A DNA stretch of 64,000 nucleotides from Cognaticolwellia aestuarii (lineage in GTDB: Bacteria; Pseudomonadota; Gammaproteobacteria; Enterobacterales; Alteromonadaceae): positions 372,001 to 436,000 of the forward strand of contig NZ_MUZV01000001.1 in NCBI RefSeq assembly GCF_002000025.1, in the 5' to 3' direction. Position numbers and translations under genes: made by a program. Under the pieces are notes generated by a model. The model was not told the origin of the DNA, did not search any database, and saw only the letters and a program-made list of their open reading frames with translations. Below, in pieces: positions 50,807 through 60,321 of the stretch (its first letter is position 1; each line of letters begins with the position of its first letter).

Positions 50807-52239
50807 TAGCGCTTATTAAAGAAGCGGCTTTCATGTTCAAGCATGACCTCATCCGTATCTGACACTAATTCAATAACAAAACTTATATCTGTCATATAAC
50901 CTTCCAACTCATAAGGATCAACCGAAATGCTGATTGGCAGAGTATACACTTTTGCCGCCTTAACAAATATCTCTTGTTCGCCATGCCACTTGGTATTATC
51001 TATACCTTTAACCGACAAACGATAACGATTATCTTTTTGTGATTTATTCAAAATCTTAAGCGTATAAACATTCTCAATGTCGCCATTAAAGTTCTCTTTA
51101 GCTAGTTGATTTCTATCGCGGATAATATCCATAGAAACCGGTACTCTGTTAGCCATTTCCAAGATCAATAGGCTAGACATCACTATTAGCACTATGGCGT
51201 AACCAATTAATTTACCACGTACAAAATGAACTTTTTTACCTTCTAATTCATGCTCTGTCGTGTAGCGAATTAAGCCTTTATCATATTTCATTCGCTCCAT
51301 AACACCGTCACAAGCATCGACACAGGCGCCACAGTTAATACATTCATATTGCAGGCCGTTACGGATATCAATCCCTGTTGGGCAAACCTGAACACATAAA
51401 TTACAATCGATACAATCACCTAAGCCAAGTTCTTTTGGATCTTGCTTTCTTGAACGCGGGCCACGATTTTCACCACGTTTCGTATCATAAGAAACCGTTA
51501 AAGTATCTTTATCAAACATTGCTGACTGAAAGCGTGCATACGGGCACATATGTAAACACATAATCTCTCGCATCCAGCCTGCGTTACCATAGGTACAAAA
51601 AGCAAAAAACCACACGGTTGCTGCTAAAGCAAATGAAGCATTAAAGGTAAAGAAATCAACAAAAACTTCTCGCATTGGTGCGAAGTAGCCAGCAAAGGTT
51701 AACGCCGTTAAAATGGAGAAAAAGCCCCAACAAAAATGCTTCAACGCTTTACGCCAAAATTTATTCGCGTTCATCGCTTGGCTATCGAGCTTCTTACGCT
51801 GGTTAGCGGTGCCTTCTATTTTTTCTTCAAACCAGATAAAAATAAAAGTCCAAACGGTCTGAGGACAAAGATACCCACACCAAACACGCCCTAAGAAAGT
51901 GGTAACAAAAAACAGTAGAAAAGCACCAAGAATAAAAATCCACGCCAGCAAGGTTAGATCTTGTGGCCAAAGTGTCACGCTCCATAAGGTAAAGCGTTGC
52001 TCACCAATATCAAATAAAATCGCTTGATGACCGTCATATTGCAACCAAGGTAAAATAGCAAATAGGGCAAGAAAGAAAAAGTTCATCTTTTGACGGAGTT
52101 TTTGAAATACACCTTCCACTTTACGTACATAAATTTGGTCACGGGGTTTATATGTATCGCTTTTTTCTGGTTGATGAATTTCAACATTTTTAATCGGAAT
52201 TTGATTACTAACTTTACGGTTATGATCTTGTGATTTCAA
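50806..52239 (-). CDS. ccoG: Cytochrome c oxidase accessory protein CcoG (RdxA/FixG)
   Basis: 477 residues from TTG 52239, preceded by AAAGGA at 6-7 nt; the longer frame up to 52302 has no binding site. Membrane helices lie at about 55-75 and 105-125 and later ones near 180 and 320. Two [4Fe-4S] ferredoxin motifs are CIDCNLCVQVCPTG and CINCGACVDACDG, and an extra CGYLCP lies in the second loop. The Ig-like C-terminal domain is periplasmic. CcoG acts in copper delivery to cbb3-type oxidase. It begins the ccoG-srkA-dsbA unit; no ccoNOP is in the window. Confidence 0.93.
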   Translation of the reverse strand: MKSQDHNRKVSNQIPIKNVEIHQPEKSDTYKPRDQIYVRKVEGVFQKLRQKMNFFFLALFAILPWLQYDGHQAILFDIGEQRFTLWSVTLWPQDLTLLAWIFILGAFLLFFVTTFLGRVWCGYLCPQTVWTFIFIWFEEKIEGTANQRKKLDSQAMNANKFWRKALKHFCWGFFSILTALTFAGYFAPMREVFVDFFTFNASFALAATVWFFAFCTYGNAGWMREIMCLHMCPYARFQSAMFDKDTLTVSYDTKRGENRGPRSRKQDPKELGLGDCIDCNLCVQVCPTGIDIRNGLQYECINCGACVDACDGVMERMKYDKGLIRYTTEHELEGKKVHFVRGKLIGYAIVLIVMSSLLILEMANRVPVSMDIIRDRNQLAKENFNGDIENVYTLKILNKSQKDNRYRLSVKGIDNTKWHGEQEIFVKAAKVYTLPISISVDPYELEGYMTDISFVIELVSDTDEVMLEHESRFFNKR

Positions 52240-52460
52240 AGCGGATCCTTTAGTTCGATAATGCGGGTCAATTATAACGAATTGGCACTGATTACCTATC
52301 AAAAAATAGCAAAATATTGCTTTGTTAATAGAAAATTGATTACCCTAGAACTATTCTCATTATATTTATTTCAATAAAGCATAATGATATCTATGGTCGA
52401 TTAAATAATAACATGATGTCGCTTATTATTTATCCGTACATCTTAATTATAAGGCAGGGT

Positions 52461-52817
52461 ATGAAAAAATTATTGATCTTAATCGTGGCAAGTGCGTTAT
52501 ATTTTCATTTTTATCCTAACGAAAAGCTAAATAACTGGTTGTTAGAACAAAAATCTGTAGTGTTGAGTTATTTCTCCGATGCTACCGATACAAAAATACG
52601 CTTAAAATCAGATAAAATTTATCAAGATTTATCCAACCATTTTGCTCAGTTTAATGCTCAAGAACAAACCTACGTAGCCGAAATTACCCGTAGCCGTAAA
52701 CAGGTAAAAAGTTTTTACCAAAGCCATTGTCTCGATAAAAAAAGAACCACGAAATTACATCGCGATAATTTAATTAAAGTCTGTCAGACCATTAGTGAAT
52801 ACAGTAGCTTATTATAG
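52461..52817 (+). CDS. Small single-pass membrane or exported protein, unknown
   Basis: 118 residues from ATG 52461, with AAGGCAGGGT just upstream; the frame continues 16 codons 5' without a binding site. An N-terminal hydrophobic helix (MKKLLILIVASALYFHFYP) is followed by a charged helical domain with two Cys (SHCLDKK, IKVCQTIS). Not recognised. A single gene between divergent ccoG and convergent hutF. Confidence 0.65.
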   Translation: MKKLLILIVASALYFHFYPNEKLNNWLLEQKSVVLSYFSDATDTKIRLKSDKIYQDLSNHFAQFNAQEQTYVAEITRSRKQVKSFYQSHCLDKKRTTKLHRDNLIKVCQTISEYSSLL

Positions 52818-52949
52818 TAATAAACGCTTAGCAAAGCCGTAAACGTTTATTACAACAGCATAAAAGCGATAGTGATTAGCTTATAAAATTAAGCTAAAAC
52901 CTAGGCGCTTTTGCAATAAAAACCAAAGCATTTTGGCTAAAATAAAAGA

Positions 52950-54311
52950 TCAACTGATCCTAGCAAGTAACTCAGAAAAATCATCCGCACAAGCCTGCTC
53001 TAAAGCATGTTTTTTATCGCGAATTGTCCAATGGCCATTAACCATAACATCTAATACTGGATTTTCTCGACTGGCAAAAATTACACTATCAAGTAAATGT
53101 TTGTCGTCATGAGCATACAAACGCAACTGGCTATCATCTAACACCAACAAATCAGCTTGCTTGCCTACGGCTAAAGCACCGGTGTTGCTATTAGTACTTT
53201 GTGCTCCACCCACGGCGGCTTGCTGCCATAAGTTCGCGCCAACTGATTTCTCTTCTTTACCGGTTAACAGTGCACGTTGCTGCTTACTTAAGCGCTGGGC
53301 ATACTCAAGCCAACGTAGTTCTTCAATCGGGTTAACCGAAATATGACTATCTGAGCCAATTGCAAAAGTGCCGTTTTCAGCTATAAACTCCTCGGTAGGA
53401 AAAATACCATCACCTAAATTAGCTTCTGTTGTTGGACAAATGCCAGCAATCGCTTGGCTAGCAATGATGCCCTGACGCTCTTGTTCATTAATGTGTGTGG
53501 CATGAATCAAGCACCAATATTTATCTAGCTCGGCATTATCTAATAACCACTGCACAGGTCGTTGACCATAATAGGCTAAACAGTCTTGTACTTCCTTTTG
53601 TTGTTCAGCAATGTGAATATGAATTGGCGCTTGTTCATCGAGTGCTCTGACATGCTTAACAGCCGCGAGCAGTGAACTTTTATCCACTGCACGTAATGAA
53701 TGCGGCGCAATACCGACATTACAATTCGCTTGTGATTGAGCAAGCTCGAAACATTCACTGACGAGATCATTAAATTGTGCAACAGAATTAATAAAGCGCT
53801 GCTGGCCTGAATTAGGCGCCTGAGTATCAAAGCCACTAAATCGATACAATACGGGTAACAATGTTAAGCCGATACCGGATTGCTCAGCGGCAGCAAAAAT
53901 TGCCTGCGCCATTGCTGATAAATTAGCATAATTTTCGCCATTAATATCATGATGAAGATAATGAAATTCAGCCACACGGGTATAACCCATTTTCAACATT
54001 TCAATATAAAGTTGACTCGCAATGACTTGTGCATCTTGTGCGCTTAATTGCCCTAAAAACTTATACATGACATTGCGCCAAGTCCAAAAGCTATCTTGAC
54101 CTTCACTGCCCTGCTCACTAAACCCGGCAAAAGCGCGTTGAAATGCATGAGAATGACAATTAACCATGCCGGGAATAACGATGCCTTTTGCATGCTCAGC
54201 ACCTGCGATTTCACCCTCGACAATATCGGTAATCATTCCCTGCTCTATAGTCAAGGTTTGATCATTCGCCCAACCATTAGCGAGTAATATTTTTTTCGCA
54301 AAAAGTTTCAT
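52950..54311 (-). CDS. hutF: Formimidoylglutamate deiminase HutF
   Basis: 453 residues of the amidohydrolase superfamily. It converts N-formimino-glutamate to N-formylglutamate plus ammonia, the Pseudomonas-type branch of histidine degradation. Zinc ligands are in VNCHSHAFQRA and IHIHIAEQ, with IGSDSHISVNPIEELRWLEY following. It starts 12 nt after hutG with GGAG upstream, so the two are co-transcribed. The earlier Hut enzymes (HutH, HutU, HutI) are not in this window. Confidence 0.94.
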   Translation of the reverse strand: MKLFAKKILLANGWANDQTLTIEQGMITDIVEGEIAGAEHAKGIVIPGMVNCHSHAFQRAFAGFSEQGSEGQDSFWTWRNVMYKFLGQLSAQDAQVIASQLYIEMLKMGYTRVAEFHYLHHDINGENYANLSAMAQAIFAAAEQSGIGLTLLPVLYRFSGFDTQAPNSGQQRFINSVAQFNDLVSECFELAQSQANCNVGIAPHSLRAVDKSSLLAAVKHVRALDEQAPIHIHIAEQQKEVQDCLAYYGQRPVQWLLDNAELDKYWCLIHATHINEQERQGIIASQAIAGICPTTEANLGDGIFPTEEFIAENGTFAIGSDSHISVNPIEELRWLEYAQRLSKQQRALLTGKEEKSVGANLWQQAAVGGAQSTNSNTGALAVGKQADLLVLDDSQLRLYAHDDKHLLDSVIFASRENPVLDVMVNGHWTIRDKKHALEQACADDFSELLARIS

Positions 54312-54323
54312 TACCAGGCTCCG

Positions 54324-55118
54324 TTAATTGTGACTAGTTTTAGCAAAAGTAATCAAGCTGTTAACCAAAGCTTCAAGTTTTGGTTGTACCTGTAACGCTA
54401 AGCTTTCGTTGTAAGTCATCGCTTGCTCATTCATATATGTTCGCTGCGATAACTCCAACTGTAAAGCATGAAAACCATTATCCGGCTGGCCGAAAGCACG
54501 AGTAATATACCCGCCTTTAAAGCGGCCATTACAAACCATGGTATAGGGAGCATAATTTAAATTGGCTACAGCAGAAATAAGCTCAGCAGAGCAACTTTTA
54601 CCGTCCGCATTACCAAAATTAAAATCAGGCAATTGGCCAGTAAAAAAACGCGGTACTTGTGAACGAATGGAATGTGCCTCAAGTAACACTGCTTGACCAA
54701 ACTCAGCCTTTATTGTTTGCATGGTTGACATTAACGCCTGATGATAAGGTTGCCAATAATTGGCAACCCGCTGGCTAATTTGTTCTGCGTTAGGCGTTTT
54801 ACCCTCTAAATACAGCGGTGATAAATCAAATGCAGTCGTTGGGCATAATTCGGTATTGTTTGCACCTGGATATAGGTCAATACCGTCAGGATCACGATTT
54901 AAGTCAACAACATATCGGCTGTATTTAGGAATTAAGATAAAGGCACCTAGCGCTTGCGCAAAGGCATATAAGCGATCCATATACCAGTCAGTATCTGCTA
55001 CTTCACGGCCCTTAGCTGTCATTACGGCTGCAATATCATCAGGTATTTCTTCGCCATTGTGGGGCATACTTATCAGTAAAGGAACAGAGCCTTTAATTAA
55101 CGTATAGCTAGTAGACAT
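54324..55118 (-). CDS. hutG: N-formylglutamate deformylase HutG
   Basis: 264 residues of the N-formylglutamate amidohydrolase family, completing the route from histidine to glutamate plus formate. Metal and substrate residues lie in SMPHNGEEIPDDI (His), LLEAHSIRSQVPRFF, and VVDLNRDPDGIDLYP. First gene of hutGF. Its start codon has GAGGTGAT upstream and lies just downstream of the HutC-type palindrome. Confidence 0.94.
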   Translation of the reverse strand: MSTSYTLIKGSVPLLISMPHNGEEIPDDIAAVMTAKGREVADTDWYMDRLYAFAQALGAFILIPKYSRYVVDLNRDPDGIDLYPGANNTELCPTTAFDLSPLYLEGKTPNAEQISQRVANYWQPYHQALMSTMQTIKAEFGQAVLLEAHSIRSQVPRFFTGQLPDFNFGNADGKSCSAELISAVANLNYAPYTMVCNGRFKGGYITRAFGQPDNGFHALQLELSQRTYMNEQAMTYNESLALQVQPKLEALVNSLITFAKTSHN

Positions 55119-55488
55119 ATCACCTCTTTAAATTGTATATACAACTTTGTTGTTGATAATTTACCATGCAATAATAAGAACATGAACTACTTTATTTATC
55201 TGAGCGCAATATAGTTAGTCGCTCTATTACTTACTCTCATAACAACCTCGGCACTTATTGCGTTTACAAATACTCTTAGCTACAGAACAAGAGTGTTAAA
55301 ACTATCAATAGCCAAAGCACTTTTTAGTGCGATTAGCCAATGATTCGGTCAAAAACCAATCAACACTTGAAAATGATAATGGCCACTCCATATATAAAAG
55401 TAACCATGAGCGGTATATATCATGCTACTAATTTAGCAGGCATTACTTAACTCAATGTAAAGTAAAAATGATTTACCAAGGAAAACAA
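55119..55488. promoter_or_regulatory. hutG upstream region with HutC-type operator at 55133-55144
   Basis: TTGTATATACAA at 55133-55144 is a perfect 12-base palindrome, the form of operator bound by HutC, a GntR-family repressor relieved by urocanate. It lies 15 nt upstream of the hutG start. No hutC gene is in the window. The rest of this 370-base gap (to the GNAT start at 55489) shows nothing else I can name. Confidence 0.65.
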
Positions 55489-55926
55489 ATGGATGTAACG
55501 CTTCGCAAAGTAACAAAAGATAATTATGAGCGAGTATGCGAGCTTGATGTAGAAAAAGCCCAAGAAGACTATGTTGCCTGTAATATGTGGTCTTTAGTTG
55601 AGGCCACCTATAACAATGGTTATGAAAGTAGAGCAATTTATTTAGCTAATGAACCCGTTGGTTTTTTGATGTGGGTGCGAGAAAGCGCAGATAAAATGTC
55701 AATTTGGCGTTTCATGATTGACCAACATTATCAAAAAAAGGGCATAGGTCGTAAAGCCCTATCGCTCGCTTTAGACGAAATAAAAGTCGTTTCAATGCTT
55801 AAGCAGATCGAAATTTGCTACCACCCTGAAAATCCAGTCGCGAAAAGCTTTTATGCTAGCTTTGGCTTTAACGAAGTTGGCATGGATGAAGATAATGAAG
55901 ACATGGTTGCAGTGATTGAACTCTGA
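55489..55926 (+). CDS. GNAT-family N-acetyltransferase, diamine/spermidine type
   Basis: 145 residues from ATG 55489 (AAGGA 6 nt upstream). One GNAT domain: cofactor loop HYQKKGIGRKALSLALDEI, C-terminal NPVAKSFYASFGFNEVG. The beginning (VTLRKVTKDNYERVCELDV) resembles BltD/PaiA-like polyamine acetyltransferases. The substrate is not established. Single gene. Confidence 0.85.
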   Translation: MDVTLRKVTKDNYERVCELDVEKAQEDYVACNMWSLVEATYNNGYESRAIYLANEPVGFLMWVRESADKMSIWRFMIDQHYQKKGIGRKALSLALDEIKVVSMLKQIEICYHPENPVAKSFYASFGFNEVGMDEDNEDMVAVIEL

Positions 55927-56252
55927 TTACTTGAAACTGCAAAAGCACACAAGATAGCATTGTTGAGTATGTTCATAACCAATTGACAACAAAAACAATA
56001 GTAAACATAAGTGCAATGGTTACCGCTAAGTAAAGGGTAATAGCTGTCCTTAGCGTTAAAGCACTAGGCATTATCGCGTTGTTATTCTAAGCTAGGATAA
56101 TACGATAAATTTTGCCTATCACTAGCAAGCAGTGATAATCTATTTTATAGATTGATATATTCTATATTAATCGATTTATATTTATCGTAAAAACAGGATA
56201 ATTACTGCATTGCCTTACAAAACACTATTTATGATAATAAAACGGAGCCATT
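55927..56252. other. Intergenic region upstream of the peroxiredoxin-glutaredoxin gene
   Basis: No gene in these 326 bases. The last 120 are very AT-rich and include the palindrome AATCTAT-TTT-ATAGATT (56137-56153). CTAT and ATAG repeats here look faintly like OxyR half-sites, but the 11-base spacings do not fit the OxyR consensus. Confidence 0.4.
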
Positions 56253-56981
56253 ATGTTAGAAAATAAAGAGCAACAAAAAGTCCCTAATGTTACCTTCACA
56301 TTACGAGCAAATGACGAATGGACAACACGCACTAGCGATGAAATTTTTAATAACAAAACTGTCGTCGTTTTTTCATTACCTGGTGCTTTTACCCCAACAT
56401 GCTCATCTTCACATTTACCACGCTACAATGAATTAGCGCCAACATTATTTAAAAATGGCGTTGACGAAATTATCTGTATGTCAGTAAACGACACCTTTGT
56501 AATGAATGCATGGGCACAAGATCAAGACGCTGATAATATTAGCTTTATTCCTGATGGTAACGGTGAATTTACCGACGCTATGGGTATGTTAGTCGACAAA
56601 GCTGACATTGGTTTCGGTAAGCGTAGTTGGCGTTATGCGATGCTAGTAAAAAATGGCATCATTGAAAAAATGTTCATTGAACCTGATGTACCAGGCGACC
56701 CGTTTGAAGTATCAGATGCTGACACTATGTTAAATCATATTAACCCTTCTGCTTGTCAAACTTCAGCAATCACGGTTTTTAGCAAGCCTACCTGCCCATA
56801 CTGTAAAAAGGCTAAAGCTTTATTAACAGAAAAAGGCTTAACATTTGAAGAACTAGAAGTTGGCAAAGATGTTAATTTAACCATGTTTAAAGCATTAACT
56901 AACGCAGATACTGTGCCGCAAGTATTTATTGATGGTAAACATATTGGTGGTAGTGAGGCATTAGCAGCACACTTTAGCTAA
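56253..56981 (+). CDS. Hybrid peroxiredoxin-glutaredoxin (PGdx)
   Basis: 242 residues: an N-terminal Prx5-type peroxiredoxin (peroxidatic C50 in FTPTCSSSH) joined to a C-terminal glutaredoxin (C181-P-Y-C184). The glutaredoxin domain recharges the peroxidase with glutathione, so the enzyme reduces peroxides by itself. The same fusion is known from Haemophilus influenzae. The two domains keep all key residues. Single gene with a terminator downstream. Confidence 0.94.
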   Translation: MLENKEQQKVPNVTFTLRANDEWTTRTSDEIFNNKTVVVFSLPGAFTPTCSSSHLPRYNELAPTLFKNGVDEIICMSVNDTFVMNAWAQDQDADNISFIPDGNGEFTDAMGMLVDKADIGFGKRSWRYAMLVKNGIIEKMFIEPDVPGDPFEVSDADTMLNHINPSACQTSAITVFSKPTCPYCKKAKALLTEKGLTFEELEVGKDVNLTMFKALTNADTVPQVFIDGKHIGGSEALAAHFS

Positions 56982-57019
56982 TGTGAGCAAGAACAAGCAG
57001 GTGATTTAAAGCCAACGAT

Positions 57020-57045
57020 AAAAGCGACATTCATCTGTCGCTTTT
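57020..57045 (+). terminator. Intrinsic terminator of the PGdx gene
   Basis: AAAAGCGACA/TGTCGCTTTT (10 bp, 6-nt loop) followed by further T residues. Confidence 0.88.
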
Positions 57046-57103
57046 TTAATTATCTTATCCTCTACATGATAGAATAGCGCTCAAAACTGCATAGGCCCAA
57101 AAT

Positions 57104-57337
57104 ATGGATCACCAACCTTATAATCCATTACACGGATTAACTTTAAAAACTATCGTCACACAACTCGTTGAGCACTTTGGTTTTGCGTATCTCGGTAAAG
57201 AAATAAAAATTCGTTGTTTTACTGACGAACCGAGTATCAACTCAAGTTTAAAGTTTTTAAGGAAAACCCCTTGGGCAAGAGAAAAAGTTGAAGCGCTTTA
57301 TATCAAGCACAAAAGTAAGTTAACCGACCAAACTTAA
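57104..57337 (+). CDS. VF530 family DNA-binding protein (DUF2132)
   Basis: A 77-residue single domain. NPLHGLTLKTIVTQLVEHFG, then IKIRCFTDEPSINSSLKFLR and KTPWAREKVEALY match the VF530 family named after a Vibrio fischeri protein of known structure. It binds DNA through a compact helical fold; biological role unknown. AGG precedes the start by 8 nt. Confidence 0.88.
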   Translation: MDHQPYNPLHGLTLKTIVTQLVEHFGFAYLGKEIKIRCFTDEPSINSSLKFLRKTPWAREKVEALYIKHKSKLTDQT

Positions 57338-57434
57338 ATCACTTGAAAGGCATTAGCATATAACGCAAAAGTATTGAACAATATGGCAATAAAATGCCAT
57401 GCTGAGGCAATATAATCACAACAACTACTAGCAG

Positions 57435-58295
57435 ATGAAAAACATTAATCACTACATCCTTACTTGGCAGTGTCCTGACACCTCAGGCGTATTAGCAAAA
57501 GTATCGCAAAGTTTATTTCAACACGGTGCTTTTATTACCGAAACCAGCCAATACAGTGACCCTTATACTGAAACTTTTTTTTCTCGTGTTGCTTTTGACG
57601 ATCGAGAGCTTAAAGTGAGTTTTGCAGAGCTAAGTCAAGCCATTGATTTACTATCAAAACCGTTAAACATGCAGTATAAAATCAGAGAAAAAGAAAGCTA
57701 TCCTAACGTGGTTATTGCCGTTTCTAAAGATGATCATTGCTTAGTTTCATTGCTGACAAAATGGAAAGCGGGCGCCCTACCCATTAATATAGTAGCAATT
57801 ACATCCAACCATAAAGACTGCGAAGCCTTGGCACAATGGCATAATATTCCATTTCATTATTTACCGGTTAATAAAGAAAACAAAGCGCAACAAGAGCAAG
57901 CTTTACTCGATATTTATCAACAATATCAAGGTGATTTATTGGTACTTGCTCGATATATGCAAATATTATCAGATCAGCTTTGCCATAGTCTACGTGGCCA
58001 AGCGATCAATATTCATCATTCTTTTTTACCCAGTTTTAAAGGTGCGAAACCTTATCATCAAGCACATAAACGTGGGGTTAAAATTATTGGTGCCACAGCG
58101 CATTACGTCACAGCTGATCTTGATGAAGGCCCTATCATTGTTCAAGAGGTCAAACCGATTAACCATACCTTCACTATTGAGAAAATGGTTCACCTTGGTC
58201 ACGACTTAGAGGCAACCGCCCTATGTCACGCAGTAAAAATGCATGCAGAACAGCGTATTTGCTTGAATAAAGATAAAACTGTTATTTTAAGTTAA
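57435..58295 (+). CDS. purU: Formyltetrahydrofolate deformylase
   Basis: 286 residues. It hydrolyses 10-formyl-tetrahydrofolate to tetrahydrofolate plus formate and so balances one-carbon units. An N-terminal ACT domain (WQCPDTSGVLAKVSQSLF) is joined to a formyltransferase-fold domain with catalytic Asn and His in INIHHSFLPSF and Asp in VTADLDEGPII. Matches E. coli PurU (280 residues). Single gene. Confidence 0.95.
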   Translation: MKNINHYILTWQCPDTSGVLAKVSQSLFQHGAFITETSQYSDPYTETFFSRVAFDDRELKVSFAELSQAIDLLSKPLNMQYKIREKESYPNVVIAVSKDDHCLVSLLTKWKAGALPINIVAITSNHKDCEALAQWHNIPFHYLPVNKENKAQQEQALLDIYQQYQGDLLVLARYMQILSDQLCHSLRGQAINIHHSFLPSFKGAKPYHQAHKRGVKIIGATAHYVTADLDEGPIIVQEVKPINHTFTIEKMVHLGHDLEATALCHAVKMHAEQRICLNKDKTVILS

Positions 58296-58347
58296 GCGCT
58301 CACAAGACGCTATTTTACAGCTGTTTTATCCCATCAACTCTGCTACA

Positions 58348-58383
58348 TTGGAAGACAAATATTTGCCAATAATTGTCTTCCAA
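58348..58383. promoter_or_regulatory. 36-nt perfect-arm hairpin abutting the M61 peptidase start codon
   Basis: TTGGAAGACAA (58348-58358) pairs with TTGTCTTCCAA (58373-58383); after one A-A mismatch TATT pairs with AATA around a TGCC loop. The ATG of the next gene lies at 58385, one base past the stem. There is no Shine-Dalgarno between, so the hairpin may control initiation, or be an operator. No T-run follows, so it is not an ordinary terminator of purU. Confidence 0.6.
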
Positions 58384-58384
58384 C

Positions 58385-60178
58385 ATGATCCAATATCAAA
58401 TTTTTCCTATCAATCCAAATAGCCATTTATTTGAGGTTTTACTGTCATTTAAAAGTACGCCTGGCCAAAGCTATACCTTATCGTTACCCGCTTGGTTACC
58501 TGGCAGTTATATGATCCGCGACTTTGCTAAAAATATAACGCAAATCCATGCGTTTGACGGCCAAGAACAAGCCATAGCATTAACTAAAATAGACAAGCAA
58601 ACTTGGTCACTACAAGCCCAAGATGACCAAGTACAAGTGCGTTATCAAGTGTTTGCTTTCGACTTATCTGTTCGCACAGCCTACCTTGATAGCCAACGTG
58701 GTTTTTTCAATGGCAGCTCGACCTTTTTACAAGTCACAGAGTTAAGCGAGTTAAGTTGCGAGCTCATCATTGAGCCATCAGCAAACACAACACATAACCA
58801 ATGGCGAGTCGCCACAGGTTTAACCCGAGCAAAAGAAACTGAAAAGTTTCAATTTGGTCGATATATTGCAGATAATTATCAACATTTAATTGATTGTCCT
58901 GTTGCCATTGGTGAGTTTGATTGCACCGAATTTACTGTGGAAGGTGTAGTCCATCATTTAGTATTTACCAGTAAACATTATGGCGATACGCAGCGCTTGG
59001 CGGCAGATGTCAGTAAGTTATGTCAGCACCACATTAATTTATTTGGTGAAGCACCTTTTAAAGAATATTGGTTTATTACCCATTTGCAGGCACAGGGCTT
59101 TGGCGGCTTAGAACATAAAAACTCGACTATTTTGCAGGCTAGTCGCTTTGATCTTCCCAACCCTCAACAAACTCATGCCGATATGAGTGATAATTATAAA
59201 ACCTTTTTAAGTTTATGTTCGCACGAGTATTTTCATGCTTGGAATGTTTGTCGAATTAAGCCGAAAGAATTTGTGCCATATAATTTACAAAAAGAAAGCT
59301 ACACCAAGCAATTATGGGCATTTGAAGGTATCACCTCTTACTACGATGACTTTTCACTTTACCGCACCGGCTTAATTGATTTTGAAGCCTACTTAGCTAT
59401 ATTGGCAAAAACAGCAACACGGGTGTTTCGTGGCGCGGGTGAGTTGAAGCAAAGCATTACCGCTTCAAGTTTTGACGCTTGGACCAAGTTTTATCAACAA
59501 GGTCCAGATGCGGTTAACAACATTGTCAGTTACTACGCTAAAGGCGCATTAATTGCTTTATGGCTAGATCTAACTATTCGCAGTAAATCTAATCATCAAT
59601 ATAGCTTAGACACCCTGATGCGTGAACTATGGATCCACTTTGGTCGTACTAACACAGGCACCACGGAAGACGATTTTATTAATATAGCTAACCTGTTGTG
59701 TGGAGAAGACATTTCAACAACATTTAAACGCCACCTCGATAGTAATGAACGTATTGATATCAGCAAAGAGTTAGCAGAATATGGCGTTGAATTACAGAAA
59801 CAAAAATTCAAAAAGCTCAATAGCTTAGAGACTACTCCGGCCACATGTTATCACGCCTATTTAGGGGCTCACTACAAAGCTCAAACCTTGGGATTAGTTA
59901 TTAACCAAGTATTGGAAAATTCACCGGCAGCAAATGCAGGATTAGCGGTGAACGATACCCTTATTGCTATTGATAACATCAAAATAACCGAATCAACAAT
60001 ACAGGCTTTATTTGAACATTTATCGGTAAATACCGAGCTAACTTGCCACTTCTTTCGTGACGATCAGCTATTAACTTCGACACTGCAAGTCACTGACTCA
60101 CCTTTAGCGGGTATTGCTTTTAAAGTTGTAGACAATAATTTAACAAAGCAATGGCAAGAGATTATCGCAGCGAAATAA
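58385..60178 (+). CDS. M61-family glycyl aminopeptidase with PDZ domain
   Basis: 597 residues from ATG 58385; a TTG at 58373 inside the hairpin is less likely. An N-terminal beta domain (residues 1-160, with LPAWLPGSYMIRDFAKNI) precedes a thermolysin-like catalytic domain. The zinc motif HEYFH with the downstream Glu in FEGITSYYDDF is intact. A PDZ domain covers about 500-585. Family members cut N-terminal glycine-containing peptides; no signal peptide is seen, so it should be cytoplasmic. Single gene. Confidence 0.9.
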   Translation: MIQYQIFPINPNSHLFEVLLSFKSTPGQSYTLSLPAWLPGSYMIRDFAKNITQIHAFDGQEQAIALTKIDKQTWSLQAQDDQVQVRYQVFAFDLSVRTAYLDSQRGFFNGSSTFLQVTELSELSCELIIEPSANTTHNQWRVATGLTRAKETEKFQFGRYIADNYQHLIDCPVAIGEFDCTEFTVEGVVHHLVFTSKHYGDTQRLAADVSKLCQHHINLFGEAPFKEYWFITHLQAQGFGGLEHKNSTILQASRFDLPNPQQTHADMSDNYKTFLSLCSHEYFHAWNVCRIKPKEFVPYNLQKESYTKQLWAFEGITSYYDDFSLYRTGLIDFEAYLAILAKTATRVFRGAGELKQSITASSFDAWTKFYQQGPDAVNNIVSYYAKGALIALWLDLTIRSKSNHQYSLDTLMRELWIHFGRTNTGTTEDDFINIANLLCGEDISTTFKRHLDSNERIDISKELAEYGVELQKQKFKKLNSLETTPATCYHAYLGAHYKAQTLGLVINQVLENSPAANAGLAVNDTLIAIDNIKITESTIQALFEHLSVNTELTCHFFRDDQLLTSTLQVTDSPLAGIAFKVVDNNLTKQWQEIIAAK

Positions 60179-60321
60179 CATCAGCTTGTAAAGTAAAGCG
60201 TACGTAATTGCTGACAACATTACGTCGCTAAACTCATCTGAAAATTAGGGTCTATTATCGAGCTATGGTAAAAAATAGCTCATTCGAGATCTGTTTAACT
60301 TATAACGTAACTAACAACATT

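Noticed and set aside
56137-56185. OxyR site ahead of the peroxiredoxin-glutaredoxin gene
   Set aside because: CTAT/ATAG tetramers are present but the spacing is 3 or 11, not the required 7.
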